This document shows positions 1-5,560 of a DNA stretch of 7,699 nt, piece by piece. The DNA is taken from positions 1 to 7,699 of the forward strand of contig VGKN01000065.1 of NCBI GenBank assembly GCA_016867055.1, given 5' to 3'. The notes beneath the pieces were generated by a model. It saw nothing but the letters and a program-made list of their open reading frames with translations. It was not told the DNA's origin and did not search any database. The position numbers were made by a program, and so were the translations under genes. This DNA comes from Candidatus Omnitrophota bacterium (GTDB lineage Bacteria; Omnitrophota; Koll11; VGKN01). The number at the start of each line of letters is the position of its first letter. Position 1 is the first letter of the stretch.

Positions 1-1
1 G

Positions 2-301
2 ATAGATGCTTCTTTAGATGCAGGCGCACATATAATTGAACTACACACTGGAAATTATGCTAATGCAAAAGCAATCTCTAAGCAAAGGGCTGAACTTGAA
101 AGGATAAAGGAAGCAACCGAATATGCTATAAAGAAAGGTTTTACAGTAAATGCAGGTCACGGCTTAAACTATAAAAATGTCAAACCCATAGTGCGCATAG
201 AGGGAATAAACGAATTGAATATAGGCCATTCCATTGTTTCGTATGCGGTGTTTGTAGGGATATTTGAGGCGGTTAGTAAAATGAGAGAGCTGATTAAGTG
301 A
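2..301 (+). CDS. pdxJ: Pyridoxine 5'-phosphate synthase, C-terminal part (5' end outside window)
   Basis: PdxJ condenses 1-deoxy-D-xylulose 5-phosphate with 3-amino-2-oxopropyl phosphate to give pyridoxine 5'-phosphate, the ring-closing step of DXP-dependent vitamin B6 synthesis in the cytoplasm. Only the last 99 codons are visible, out of about 240 in the family. The reading frame opens with IDASLDAGAHIIELHTGNYA, the family's phosphate-barrel strand and loop, followed by VNAGHGLNY (its histidine matches the conserved active-site histidine near residue 193 in E. coli) and ELNIGHSIVSYAV, the phosphate-binding signature at the end of the TIM barrel. The TGA stop overlaps the acpS start codon by four bases (GTGA), which suggests translational coupling. 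The pdxJ-acpS pairing is also found in E. coli. The start and promoter lie upstream of the window. Confidence 0.96.
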   Translation: MDASLDAGAHIIELHTGNYANAKAISKQRAELERIKEATEYAIKKGFTVNAGHGLNYKNVKPIVRIEGINELNIGHSIVSYAVFVGIFEAVSKMRELIK

Positions 302-708
302 TAAAAGGAATCGGCACTGACATAGTTGAGGTTAAGAGAATAAAATCTGCTGTAGAAAATTCAAAGGAAAAGTTCTTAAGTAAAGTTTTTACTGATAGCG
401 AGTTGGCATATTCATTTAAAAAGAATTCTCCATATATGCACCTTGCTGCAAGATTTGCTGCAAAAGAGGCGGTCTTTAAGGCATTTGGATGCAGTATTAA
501 AGGGGCAAACTGGAAAAATATTGAGATACGAAATGATAAAAATGGAAAGCCAAGTGTAATATTAAATGGTACCTTTGGAAAACTTATGTTAAAGAGGAAT
601 ATAAGACAGGTTATCGTCAGCCTTTCACATACCGGAAATTACGCAACTGCAACCGCAATATTAATAGGAAAACAAAACCTTCAAAATGAAAATAGCCAGA
701 GAATTTAA
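298..708 (+). CDS. acpS: Holo-[acyl-carrier-protein] synthase (AcpS)
   Basis: AcpS transfers the 4'-phosphopantetheine arm of coenzyme A to a serine of apo-acyl carrier protein, which activates it for fatty acid synthesis. The protein is 136 residues against about 120-126 in typical AcpS. The N-terminal motif GIGTDIVEVKRI contains the metal-ligand aspartate D8. LAARFAAKEAVFKAFG at 49-64 holds the conserved E57 and K61, equivalent to E58 and K62 of E. coli. The C-terminal VSLSHTGNYATATAI is the usual SHxxxYAxA strand. The start is GTG, chosen because it puts GIGTDI at residues 4-9 and because it overlaps the pdxJ stop by four bases. No clear Shine-Dalgarno precedes it, so translation probably depends on re-initiation after pdxJ. 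The last 23 bases overlap nnrD in another frame, so the short C-terminal tail (about residues 126-136) is likely dispensable. Confidence 0.96.
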   Translation: MIKGIGTDIVEVKRIKSAVENSKEKFLSKVFTDSELAYSFKKNSPYMHLAARFAAKEAVFKAFGCSIKGANWKNIEIRNDKNGKPSVILNGTFGKLMLKRNIRQVIVSLSHTGNYATATAILIGKQNLQNENSQRI

Positions 709-1528
709 AAATATTCTTAAAAAAAGAAAACCTGATTCAAATAAAAGCGATTATGGTCATGTGTTTGTTCTGGCTGGTAGCCCAGGCCTTACAGGCGCAG
801 CGTATCTAACTGGTCAGGCAGCAATTTTATCAGGCAGTGGGCTTGTTACAGTTGGAATTCCTGAGAGTTTAAATTGTATCCTAGCGTCAAAATTTATAGA
901 GGTGATGACAAAACCCTTGCCCCAGACAAAAAGAAAGACACTCAGCCTAAATGCATTTGATGAAATTTTAGATTTTTCTAAAAAAGTAGAGGTATCAGCA
1001 ATTGGTCCAGGCTTATCCCAGGAATCAGAAACCCAAAGGCTAATACAGAAACTCATTATGACCTTGGACAAGCCAATGGTATTGGATGCAGATGGCATAA
1101 ATGCGCTGTCCAAGAATGTGAAGATATTAAATAAAAGAAAAGCCGATATGATTATTACTCCCCATCCCGGAGAAATGGCGCGTCTTACCAAGAAGGATAC
1201 CGACTATATTCAGAAGAATCGTCTTAAGGTCACAAAGGATTTTGCAAGGGATTTTGGCGTTGTCTGTGTATTAAAGGGGTATAAGACAGTAGTAGCAAAT
1301 CCAGATGGAGATTGTTATATCAACTATACTGGAAATCCTGGTATGGCAACAGCGGGTAGCGGAGATGTCCTTACAGGCATAATAGCAAGTTTTATTGGCC
1401 AGGGAATAGGAATTTTTGATTCAGCAAAATTGGCAGTACATATCCATGGATTAAGCGGTGATTTGGCTAAGAGGAAAAGCGACCTCTTGAGATACTTACC
1501 CTTTGCATTAAAACCACTATATTACTAA
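686..1528 (+). CDS. nnrD: ADP/ATP-dependent NAD(P)H-hydrate dehydratase, stand-alone NnrD domain
   Basis: This enzyme dehydrates the damaged cofactor (S)-NAD(P)H hydrate back to NAD(P)H at the expense of a nucleotide phosphate. The 280-residue protein is the ribokinase-like YjeF C-terminal domain alone. Visible motifs are KRKPDSNKSDYGHVFVLAGS with the GLTGAA loop at about 34-39, DADGINAL at 134-141, TPHPGEM at 158-164, LKGYKTVVANP, and NPGMATAGSGDVLTG, in which D227 is the expected catalytic aspartate. In E. coli the same domain is fused behind the NnrE epimerase, but no epimerase domain is present in this window. The end of the protein (GDLAKRKSDLLRYLPFALK) seems shorter than usual between GDLA and the final helix. 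The ATG at 686 lies inside acpS. The only AGGA-like sequence (666-669) is 16 bases upstream, so coupling to acpS is the likely route of translation. A YjeF-type sugar kinase is an alternative name for the fold, but the motifs favour NnrD. Confidence 0.95.
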   Translation: MKIAREFKNILKKRKPDSNKSDYGHVFVLAGSPGLTGAAYLTGQAAILSGSGLVTVGIPESLNCILASKFIEVMTKPLPQTKRKTLSLNAFDEILDFSKKVEVSAIGPGLSQESETQRLIQKLIMTLDKPMVLDADGINALSKNVKILNKRKADMIITPHPGEMARLTKKDTDYIQKNRLKVTKDFARDFGVVCVLKGYKTVVANPDGDCYINYTGNPGMATAGSGDVLTGIIASFIGQGIGIFDSAKLAVHIHGLSGDLAKRKSDLLRYLPFALKPLYY

Positions 1529-1600
1529 GTTTGAAAGTTAAAGTATAAAAGAAGACATATTTTAAAGGAACTATATTTACCCCGCACCACATAATGCCCC

Positions 1601-1625
1601 ACCATTTATAACAGGGATGAATGGT
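1601..1625. repeat. Small hairpin in the convergent gap between nnrD and thpR
   Basis: ACCATTTAT (1601-1609) pairs with ATGAATGGT (1617-1625), nine pairs including one G-T, around a seven-base loop. It lies in the 153-base gap 1529-1681 where nnrD and thpR converge, a place for a bidirectional terminator. However, no T-tract follows it on either strand: six A's follow on the plus strand, so on the minus strand the T-run comes before the hairpin. Short C-rich stretches flank it (around 1579-1584 and 1596-1602). The start of the gap (1531-1550) is an A-rich run resembling the GTGTAAA repeat seen elsewhere in the window. I see no gene in this gap. Confidence 0.4.
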
Positions 1626-1681
1626 AAAAAAGTCCCCGCGCAAGGTATCAACCTAAGATAGCCTTTATTTTTAATACCAAC

Positions 1682-2260
1682 CTATACAATGAATAATGGC
1701 TGTTGATGTATTATATTATATATAGACCCTTTTGGAGTAAGAGTACTTTTGAACAAGGTTACTTTATCAACATAGGTTTTATTTTTTGAGATAAATGTTG
1801 TTTGTTGAATTAGACTTTTTAGTTTATCCTTGTTTTTGGAACCGTGGATTCTGGCGAGGGTTAGATGTGGGCTAAAGGGTCTATTTTCTTTTTGGAAACC
1901 TATCTTTTCTAAGTCCTCTTCTAATCTTTTAGCAATTTCTGTAGTTTCATTTTCTCCTTCGTCTACCCCTACCCAGAGCACCCTCGGATAATCTAATTTC
2001 GGAAATGCACCAACTCCCGATAGATGTAAATGAAAAGGTTTAACCTGTCTTGAAGTTTCTTTTAAGATATTTTTAGTCTGTTCTATTTGGTTTAAATCAA
2101 TATTTCCTAAAAATTTTAATGTAAGATGAATATTCTCTGACTTAACCCACTTGGCATCAATGTTTGATTGTTTAAGTTCTTGCTGGAGTTTGCGCAACTC
2201 TTGGCGTAGTTCTTCCGATAGTTCTATTGCGATAAAGGTACGAAGTGTTTCAGAATACAT
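1682..2260 (-). CDS. thpR: RNA 2',3'-cyclic phosphodiesterase (2H phosphoesterase, LigT/ThpR family)
   Basis: ThpR-family proteins hydrolyse RNA 2',3'-cyclic phosphate ends to 2'-phosphates and can run in reverse as a 2'-5' RNA ligase in vitro; the cellular role is poorly defined. The protein has both catalytic HxT motifs of the 2H superfamily: HLTLKFLG at about 45-52 and HLTLAR at 132-137, numbered from the chosen start. It also has the family's N-terminal RTFIAIEL strand and the central SGVGAFPKLDYPRVLWVGV. With the ATG at 2258-2260 it is 192 residues, typical for the family. An in-frame GTG at 2285-2287 would add MLLVLHFTL, but those codons are a readout of the intergenic repeat, so I reject it. 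No Shine-Dalgarno is visible. It lies 53 bases downstream of cinA on the same strand and is probably co-transcribed with it. Confidence 0.94.
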   Translation of the reverse strand: MYSETLRTFIAIELSEELRQELRKLQQELKQSNIDAKWVKSENIHLTLKFLGNIDLNQIEQTKNILKETSRQVKPFHLHLSGVGAFPKLDYPRVLWVGVDEGENETTEIAKRLEEDLEKIGFQKENRPFSPHLTLARIHGSKNKDKLKSLIQQTTFISKNKTYVDKVTLFKSTLTPKGSIYNIIHQQPLFIV

Positions 2261-2310
2261 AAGTGTAAAGTGTAAAACTAAAAGCACAAAGCTAAAGCGT
2301 AAAATTCAAA
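2261..2310. repeat. AT-rich short-repeat spacer between cinA and thpR (GTGTAAA family)
   Basis: The cinA-thpR spacer consists of degenerate tandem units. AAGTGTAAAGTGTAAA at 2261-2276 runs into AAGTGTAAAACTAA at 2268-2281, then looser copies built on AAAGCACAAAGC, TAAAGCGTAAAA and TTCAAAG. The same two exact strings recur before alaS (5563-5578 and 5584-5597). An eight-base inverted pair, AACTAAAA (2276-2283) and TTTTAGTT (2312-2319), spans the cinA stop codon. The block sits exactly at gene borders, and its sequence is also translated at the cinA C-terminus. Origin unknown; it could be slippage-derived or a dispersed extragenic repeat. Confidence 0.75.
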
Positions 2311-2313
2311 GTT

Positions 2314-3576
2314 TTAGTTGTGCGTTTTTTGCTTCGCGTTTTTCGTTAGTTGTTTTCTTATCATTTCCAGCGCTGCCTCGGTTGACTTTATCTTTATAGT
2401 AATTCTATCGCCAATAAAATTGAATTTCTTGCAAATATTTTTCTTTTCCATTGATATTGCAACATACACAAGTCCCACAGGTTTTTTCTTTGTTGCACCT
2501 GTTGGTCCGGCAATTCCGGTAATACCAATTCCTATATTTACTTCTGATATCTTTCTTACATTCCTTGCCATAGCAAGTGCCACTTCTTTACTTACAGCAC
2601 CATATTTTTTTATTAATTCCTCTGGTATATTAAGCTGGTTTATTTTTGATTTATTGGAATATGCAATTACTCCCATCTTAAAATAATTAGAACTTCCAGA
2701 GATGTTTGTAATCCTGTTTGCTAAGAGCCCACCTGTGCAGGATTCTGCTATGGATATTGTTTTCTCATTTTTAAGAAGTAGCCTTCCAACAACCTCTTCA
2801 AGGTTGTCTTCATCGGTGCCGAATATAAAATTTTTAAGTCGCTTTCTGATAATCTTTTCTATTTTGCATATCTTGCTATTGGCTGTTTTATTATCTTTTG
2901 CCTTCGCAGTTATCCTTAAGTCTACCCTATATGGCGAGGCATATATGCCAAGCGTTATAGGTGGAGGAAGTCTTAAAAGGTCTTTTACCTTTTCGTTAAC
3001 CCTTGATTCCGGAAGCCCAGCCACTTTTAGGGTTTTTGATTTAATAATGTCGTTTAATTTGAATCTCTTTTTAAGATAGGCGATTACAAAGTTATCTACC
3101 ATAGGTTTCATTTCAAAGGGTGGCCCGGGAAGGGCGATGATAAGTTTTTTATTGTATTCAAGAATAATACCCGGTGCCGTGCCAACCTTATTTCTTAGTA
3201 TTACAGAATCCTCTGGGACATACGCCTGACGCCTATTACAGGAGGGCATTTTTAGGCTGTGTTTTTTAAAGTGCAAGGCGATATCCTGCAGAATATTTTT
3301 ATTAAATTTCAATTTTTTTTGAGTAAATTCTGAAATGACTTCAAACGTAATATCGTCTACGGTAGGACCCAAGCCACCATTCGTAATTATTATATCTGAA
3401 CGCTGACTCGCAAGATTTAGAGCGGATAATAATCTATTCCTGTTATCTCCTACAGTAGTCCTAAAGAATACATCTATACCTATAGAAGATAATCTCTGGG
3501 AAATATATGCAGAGTTGGTATCTATGGTATATCCAAGTAGAAGTTCGGTTCCTATGTTTAGAATTTCAGCAATCAT
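2314..3576 (-). CDS. cinA: CinA-like protein: N-terminal MoaB/CinA domain plus C-terminal NMN amidohydrolase (PncC) domain
   Basis: CinA proteins join an N-terminal molybdopterin-binding-like (COG1058) domain, linked to ADP-ribose pyrophosphatase activity, to a C-terminal PncC domain that deamidates nicotinamide mononucleotide to nicotinate mononucleotide in pyridine-nucleotide recycling. At 420 residues it is full length. The N-terminal domain shows EILNIGTELLLG (4-15), the nucleotide-binding NGGLGPTVDDIT (66-77) and ALPGPPFEMKPM. The C-terminal domain shows IAESCTGGLLANRIT from residue 276, with the expected nucleophile S279, and GIGITGIAGPTGATKKKPVGLVYVAI near 349-375. The ATG at 3574-3576 gives the conserved start MIAEILNIGTELL, although no Shine-Dalgarno precedes it. 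The last residues (about KNAKQKTHN) are encoded by repeat-like A-rich sequence and look like an added tail. It reads divergently from recA, with a good promoter at 3687-3715. cinA next to recA is a recurrent bacterial arrangement and is a competence-induced operon in Streptococcus pneumoniae. Confidence 0.96.
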   Translation of the reverse strand: MIAEILNIGTELLLGYTIDTNSAYISQRLSSIGIDVFFRTTVGDNRNRLLSALNLASQRSDIIITNGGLGPTVDDITFEVISEFTQKKLKFNKNILQDIALHFKKHSLKMPSCNRRQAYVPEDSVILRNKVGTAPGIILEYNKKLIIALPGPPFEMKPMVDNFVIAYLKKRFKLNDIIKSKTLKVAGLPESRVNEKVKDLLRLPPPITLGIYASPYRVDLRITAKAKDNKTANSKICKIEKIIRKRLKNFIFGTDEDNLEEVVGRLLLKNEKTISIAESCTGGLLANRITNISGSSNYFKMGVIAYSNKSKINQLNIPEELIKKYGAVSKEVALAMARNVRKISEVNIGIGITGIAGPTGATKKKPVGLVYVAISMEKKNICKKFNFIGDRITIKIKSTEAALEMIRKQLTKNAKQKTHN

Positions 3577-3586
3577 ACTAAGAAAT

Positions 3587-3654
3587 AGATGACAGAAGAC
3601 AGAACGCAGAAAACAGAGAATAGAGAAAATCTGACTTCTGTCATCTGACTTCTG
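3587..3654. repeat. Inverted and direct repeat block in the cinA 5' leader
   Basis: AGATGACAGAAG (3587-3598) is the exact reverse complement of CTTCTGTCATCT (3635-3646), a 12-base inverted repeat separated by 36 bases of purine-rich ACAGA-type sequence. The right side also holds a direct repeat, TCTGACTTCTG at 3630-3640 and again at 3644-3654. The block lies between the predicted cinA transcription start (about 3680, minus strand) and the cinA ATG, so a transcript would carry it as a hairpin. It may be a dispersed low-complexity repeat or a leader element; no function is shown. Confidence 0.7.
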
Positions 3655-3686
3655 AATTCCATATCAGTAAATTATTATTACAAAAA

Positions 3687-3715
3687 ATTATAGAATAATT
3701 AACCGAAAATCACAA
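3687..3715 (-). promoter_or_regulatory. Sigma-70-type promoter for cinA-thpR
   Basis: On the minus strand TTGTGA (-35, plus coordinates 3710-3715) and a perfect TATAAT (-10, 3687-3692) are separated by exactly 17 bases. Transcription would start near 3680 and leave a leader of about 104 bases before the cinA ATG. The -35 box is 11 bases from the -35 box of the plus-strand promoter, so the two are back to back. No operator palindrome is obvious between them. Confidence 0.75.
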
Positions 3716-3726
3716 GGAGATTTTTC

Positions 3727-3755
3727 TTTACAATAGATTAGTGTAAAGGTATAAT
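3727..3755 (+). promoter_or_regulatory. Strong sigma-70-type promoter for recA and its leader
   Basis: TTTACA (3727-3732) and a perfect TATAAT (3750-3755) with a 17-base spacer make a near-consensus promoter. The start point is expected around 3760-3762, about 215 bases before recA. The predicted structured RNA begins only some ten bases later. I see no E. coli-type (CTGT-N8-ACAG) or Bacillus-type (GAAC-N4-GTTC) LexA box overlapping it. Confidence 0.8.
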
Positions 3756-3770
3756 TTTTGAGTATTTTCA

Positions 3771-3952
3771 TTGGGAACGCTCGAAAGGGTTGCAATTTCA
3801 CCCCGCCTCACGAGGAAGCCCCGCCTATCAAGGCGGGGAGAAATAGGGGTGTTATCCGAAGGGTTATTCCCCGAAGCCACGGGTGTGCCTTGATAAACTT
3901 GGTATGGTAAGTGAAATCAAACCATTAAGCCGTGGAGCGGGGTTCACCTCAA
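3771..3952 (+). ncRNA. Putative structured RNA or recA leader element, family not recognised
   Basis: By hand this stretch folds as a closed multi-branched RNA. The ends pair: GGGAAC-GCTC (3773-3782) with GAGC...GTTC-A-CC (3935-3948), about ten pairs with small bulges. Arm A is CACCCC (3799-3804) with GGGGTG (3846-3851), enclosing a small CCT-CACG-AGG hairpin and a strong hairpin of eight pairs, CCCCGCCT (3819-3826) with AGGCGGGG (3831-3838), loop ATCA. Arm B is CCACGG (3877-3882) with CCGTGG (3930-3935), enclosing TGCC/GGTA (3886-3889 with 3901-3904) and ATGGT/ACCAT (3904-3908 with 3921-3925). TATCAAGGC (3826-3834) is exactly complementary to GCCTTGATA (3887-3895). The stretch is far more GC-rich than the flanking intergenic DNA, follows a near-consensus promoter and has no convincing reading frame. 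It does not match tmRNA, RNase P, SRP RNA, T-box or common riboswitch cores that I know. A 6S-like RNA or an insertion-sequence end remain possible. Boundaries are approximate. Confidence 0.5.
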
Positions 3953-3965
3953 CCTTTAAAAATAT

Positions 3966-3970
3966 GGAGG
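3966..3970 (+). promoter_or_regulatory. recA ribosome binding site
   Basis: GGAGG is the only canonical Shine-Dalgarno seen ahead of any gene in the window. It lies four bases before the GTG at 3975 and ten bases before the in-frame ATG at 3981. Neither spacing is ideal, so the site does not decide the start. CCTC at 3947-3950, the end of the predicted leader RNA, can pair with GAGG at 3967-3970. Confidence 0.8.
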
Positions 3971-3974
3971 AAAA

Positions 3975-5009
3975 GTGACAATGGTGGAGGACAAAAAAAG
4001 AGAGCAAAAACAGGATATAAAGTCAGAAAAAGATAAAGCACTTGACCTTGCGCTGGCGCAGATTGAAAAGCAGTTTGGAAGGGGTTCTATAATGCGCTTG
4101 GGTCAGGAGATTAAACTTGATATACCTTCAATCTCTACTGGTGCCATAGGCTTGGATATTGCACTTGGCATAGGAGGGGTTCCAAGAGGAAGGGTGGTTG
4201 AGATATTTGGGCCAGAGGCATCTGGGAAAACTACCCTTGCCTTAAGTATTGTTTCAAATGTACAGAAAAAAGGCGGAATTGCAGCGTTTGTAGATGCCGA
4301 GCATGCCATTGACCCCACGTATGCAAAAAAGTTAGGAGTAAATCTTGATGAACTTTTAATATCCCAACCTGATACAGGGGAGCAGGCACTTGAGATAACC
4401 GAAACCCTGGTAAGGTCAAATGCAGTAGATGTGGTGGTAATTGATTCTGTTGCAGCGCTGGTGCCAAAGGCAGAGATAGAAGGTGAAATGGGTGATGCAC
4501 ATGTTGGGCTGCAGGCGCGCCTTATGTCTCAGGCGCTGCGCAAACTGACAGCCGCTATAAGTAAATCAAAGACCTGTGCAATATTTATAAATCAGATAAG
4601 GGAAAAGATAGGTGTTATGTTTGGGAACCCAGAGACCACACCGGGTGGCAGGGCATTAAAGTTCTATTCCTCTGTAAGGCTTGATATAAGGAAAATAGAT
4701 ATAATAAAATCTCAGGATGTGGTTATAGGTTCAAGGGTCAGGGTGAAGGTGGTAAAAAATAAGGTAGCGCCTCCGTTTAGACAGGCAGAGTTTGACATAA
4801 TGCATGATGAGGGTATATCGCGCTCTGCAAATATTATAGATGTTGGTCAGGAGTATGGCGTTATTCAAAAGAGTGGCACCTGGCTTACCTATGGTGAGCA
4901 TAAACTTGGGCAAGGTAGAGAAAACACCAGATCATATCTTAAGGAAAATCCGAAATTACTTGATGAGATAGAAAAAAAGATAACTGAATTCGTTAAAAGC
5001 AAATCTTAA
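3975..5009 (+). CDS. recA: Recombinase RecA
   Basis: RecA forms ATP-dependent filaments on single-stranded DNA, catalyses homologous pairing and strand exchange, and in many bacteria stimulates LexA self-cleavage. The protein is 344 residues. Visible are the oligomerisation helix [22 protein letters not shown] (22-43), Walker [10 protein letters not shown] (79-87), the catalytic glutamate E109 in VDAEHA, Walker B VVVID (153-157), the L1 region [20 protein letters not shown], and the L2 region [28 protein letters not shown]. The C-terminal domain ends in [11 protein letters not shown] and lacks the long acidic tail of E. coli RecA. The N-terminus is about 13 residues longer than in E. coli and highly charged. 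The start may be GTG 3975 or ATG 3981; the difference is two residues. It is followed by recX and alaS, the same order as in E. coli. No intein or frameshift is seen. Confidence 0.98.
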   Translation: MTMVEDKKREQKQDIKSEKDKALDLALAQIEKQFGRGSIMRLGQEIKLDIPSISTGAIGLDIALGIGGVPRGRVVEIFGPEASGKTTLALSIVSNVQKKGGIAAFVDAEHAIDPTYAKKLGVNLDELLISQPDTGEQALEITETLVRSNAVDVVVIDSVAALVPKAEIEGEMGDAHVGLQARLMSQALRKLTAAISKSKTCAIFINQIREKIGVMFGNPETTPGGRALKFYSSVRLDIRKIDIIKSQDVVIGSRVRVKVVKNKVAPPFRQAEFDIMHDEGISRSANIIDVGQEYGVIQKSGTWLTYGEHKLGQGRENTRSYLKENPKLLDEIEKKITEFVKSKS

Positions 5010-5022
5010 GCAGTGCTTAAGA
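5004..5022 (+). terminator. Hairpin across the recA stop codon, possible partial terminator before recX
   Basis: TCTTAAGC (5004-5011) pairs perfectly with GCTTAAGA (5015-5022) around a three-base AGT loop, and the stem contains the recA TAA stop (5007-5009). A T-rich but interrupted run follows only after about ten bases (5032-5048), so it is not a classical intrinsic terminator. In E. coli recX is transcribed largely by weak read-through of a recA-recX terminator, so a leaky or mRNA-stabilising hairpin here would be in keeping. That role is inference. Confidence 0.45.
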
Positions 5023-5075
5023 AATCCGCTATCTTTATAATTTCTTTTCTGCCCCGATAATTTGTGTTTCAAAAA

Positions 5076-5555
5076 ATGACTTACCAAAATGAGATTGAAT
5101 CTGCCAAAGATGCCGCACTTCGCCTTTTAACTTTCTGCCCAAGAAGCATAAAAGAGATTTCCGATAGATTAAGGGAAAAAGGATTTTCAAAAGAAGCAAT
5201 AGAAAAGTCAATCATAAGATTAAAGGAGATAGGTTACTTAGATGATTTAAAGTTTACCAAGAACTGGATAAATTCAAGTTTGGAAAAAAACCCAGTATCA
5301 ATAAAGGTAATCAAGGAACAGCTTATATCAAAAGGAATTGATGGAAAAACAATTGAAGAAGCCCTTTTAGATCTTAAAGAGGTTCTTGATGAATACCGAA
5401 TGGCAAAAAGACTTTTGGCAAAACGCCTTGAGGTTTTGGGAGATTTAGATCAGGTTAAGGTTTTAAAGAAAGCATATCCATATCTCAAAAGACGAGGTTT
5501 TAGCGACGAAGTAATAGAAAGGGTTTTGAGGGAGAAATTTGATATAGAAATGTGA
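5076..5555 (+). CDS. recX: Regulatory protein RecX
   Basis: RecX binds RecA filaments and modulates, usually inhibits, RecA recombinase and coprotease activity. With the ATG at 5076 it has 159 residues, typical for the family. The sequence is all-helical repeats of the RecX fold: AKDAALRLLTFCPRSIKEISDRLREKGFSKEAIEKSIIRLKEIGYLDD, then FTKNWINSSL, then IKEQLISKGIDGKTIEEALLDL, and a last repeat LKKAYPYLKRRGFSDEVIERVLRE. An in-frame GTG at 5064 would add only MFQK; neither start has a Shine-Dalgarno. The gene is 66 bases after recA and 52 bases before alaS. A TATAAT at 5036-5041 could be its own -10 box, but no good -35 goes with it. The identification rests on the repeat pattern plus the position next to recA. 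Confidence 0.94.
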   Translation: MTYQNEIESAKDAALRLLTFCPRSIKEISDRLREKGFSKEAIEKSIIRLKEIGYLDDLKFTKNWINSSLEKNPVSIKVIKEQLISKGIDGKTIEEALLDLKEVLDEYRMAKRLLAKRLEVLGDLDQVKVLKKAYPYLKRRGFSDEVIERVLREKFDIEM

Positions 5556-5560
5556 TTTAT

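Noticed and set aside
2285..2287. GTG start giving a nine-residue longer ThpR
   Set aside because: The added residues are encoded by the intergenic repeat and the family's N-terminus begins near the ATG at 2258-2260.
3760..3975. Known RNA families as an explanation of the recA leader: tmRNA, RNase P RNA (GAGGAAG at 3812), SRP RNA, cobalamin riboswitch (GGTGTTATCCGAAG at 3848), c-di-GMP-I or ydaO-type riboswitch (GAGCGGGGTTCACC at 3935)
   Set aside because: Each match is limited to one short string and the rest of the family's conserved core is missing (for example no B12 box, no tmRNA TPsiC-like end, no RNase P CR-V).
3964..3978. Mini reading frame ATGGAGGAAAAGTGA overlapping the recA start
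   Set aside because: Only four codons, no ribosome binding site of its own, and it contains the recA Shine-Dalgarno; most likely chance.
5018..5041. Own promoter for recX with TATAAT at 5036-5041
   Set aside because: No acceptable -35 box 16-18 bases upstream, and TATAAT is common by chance in AT-rich spacers.
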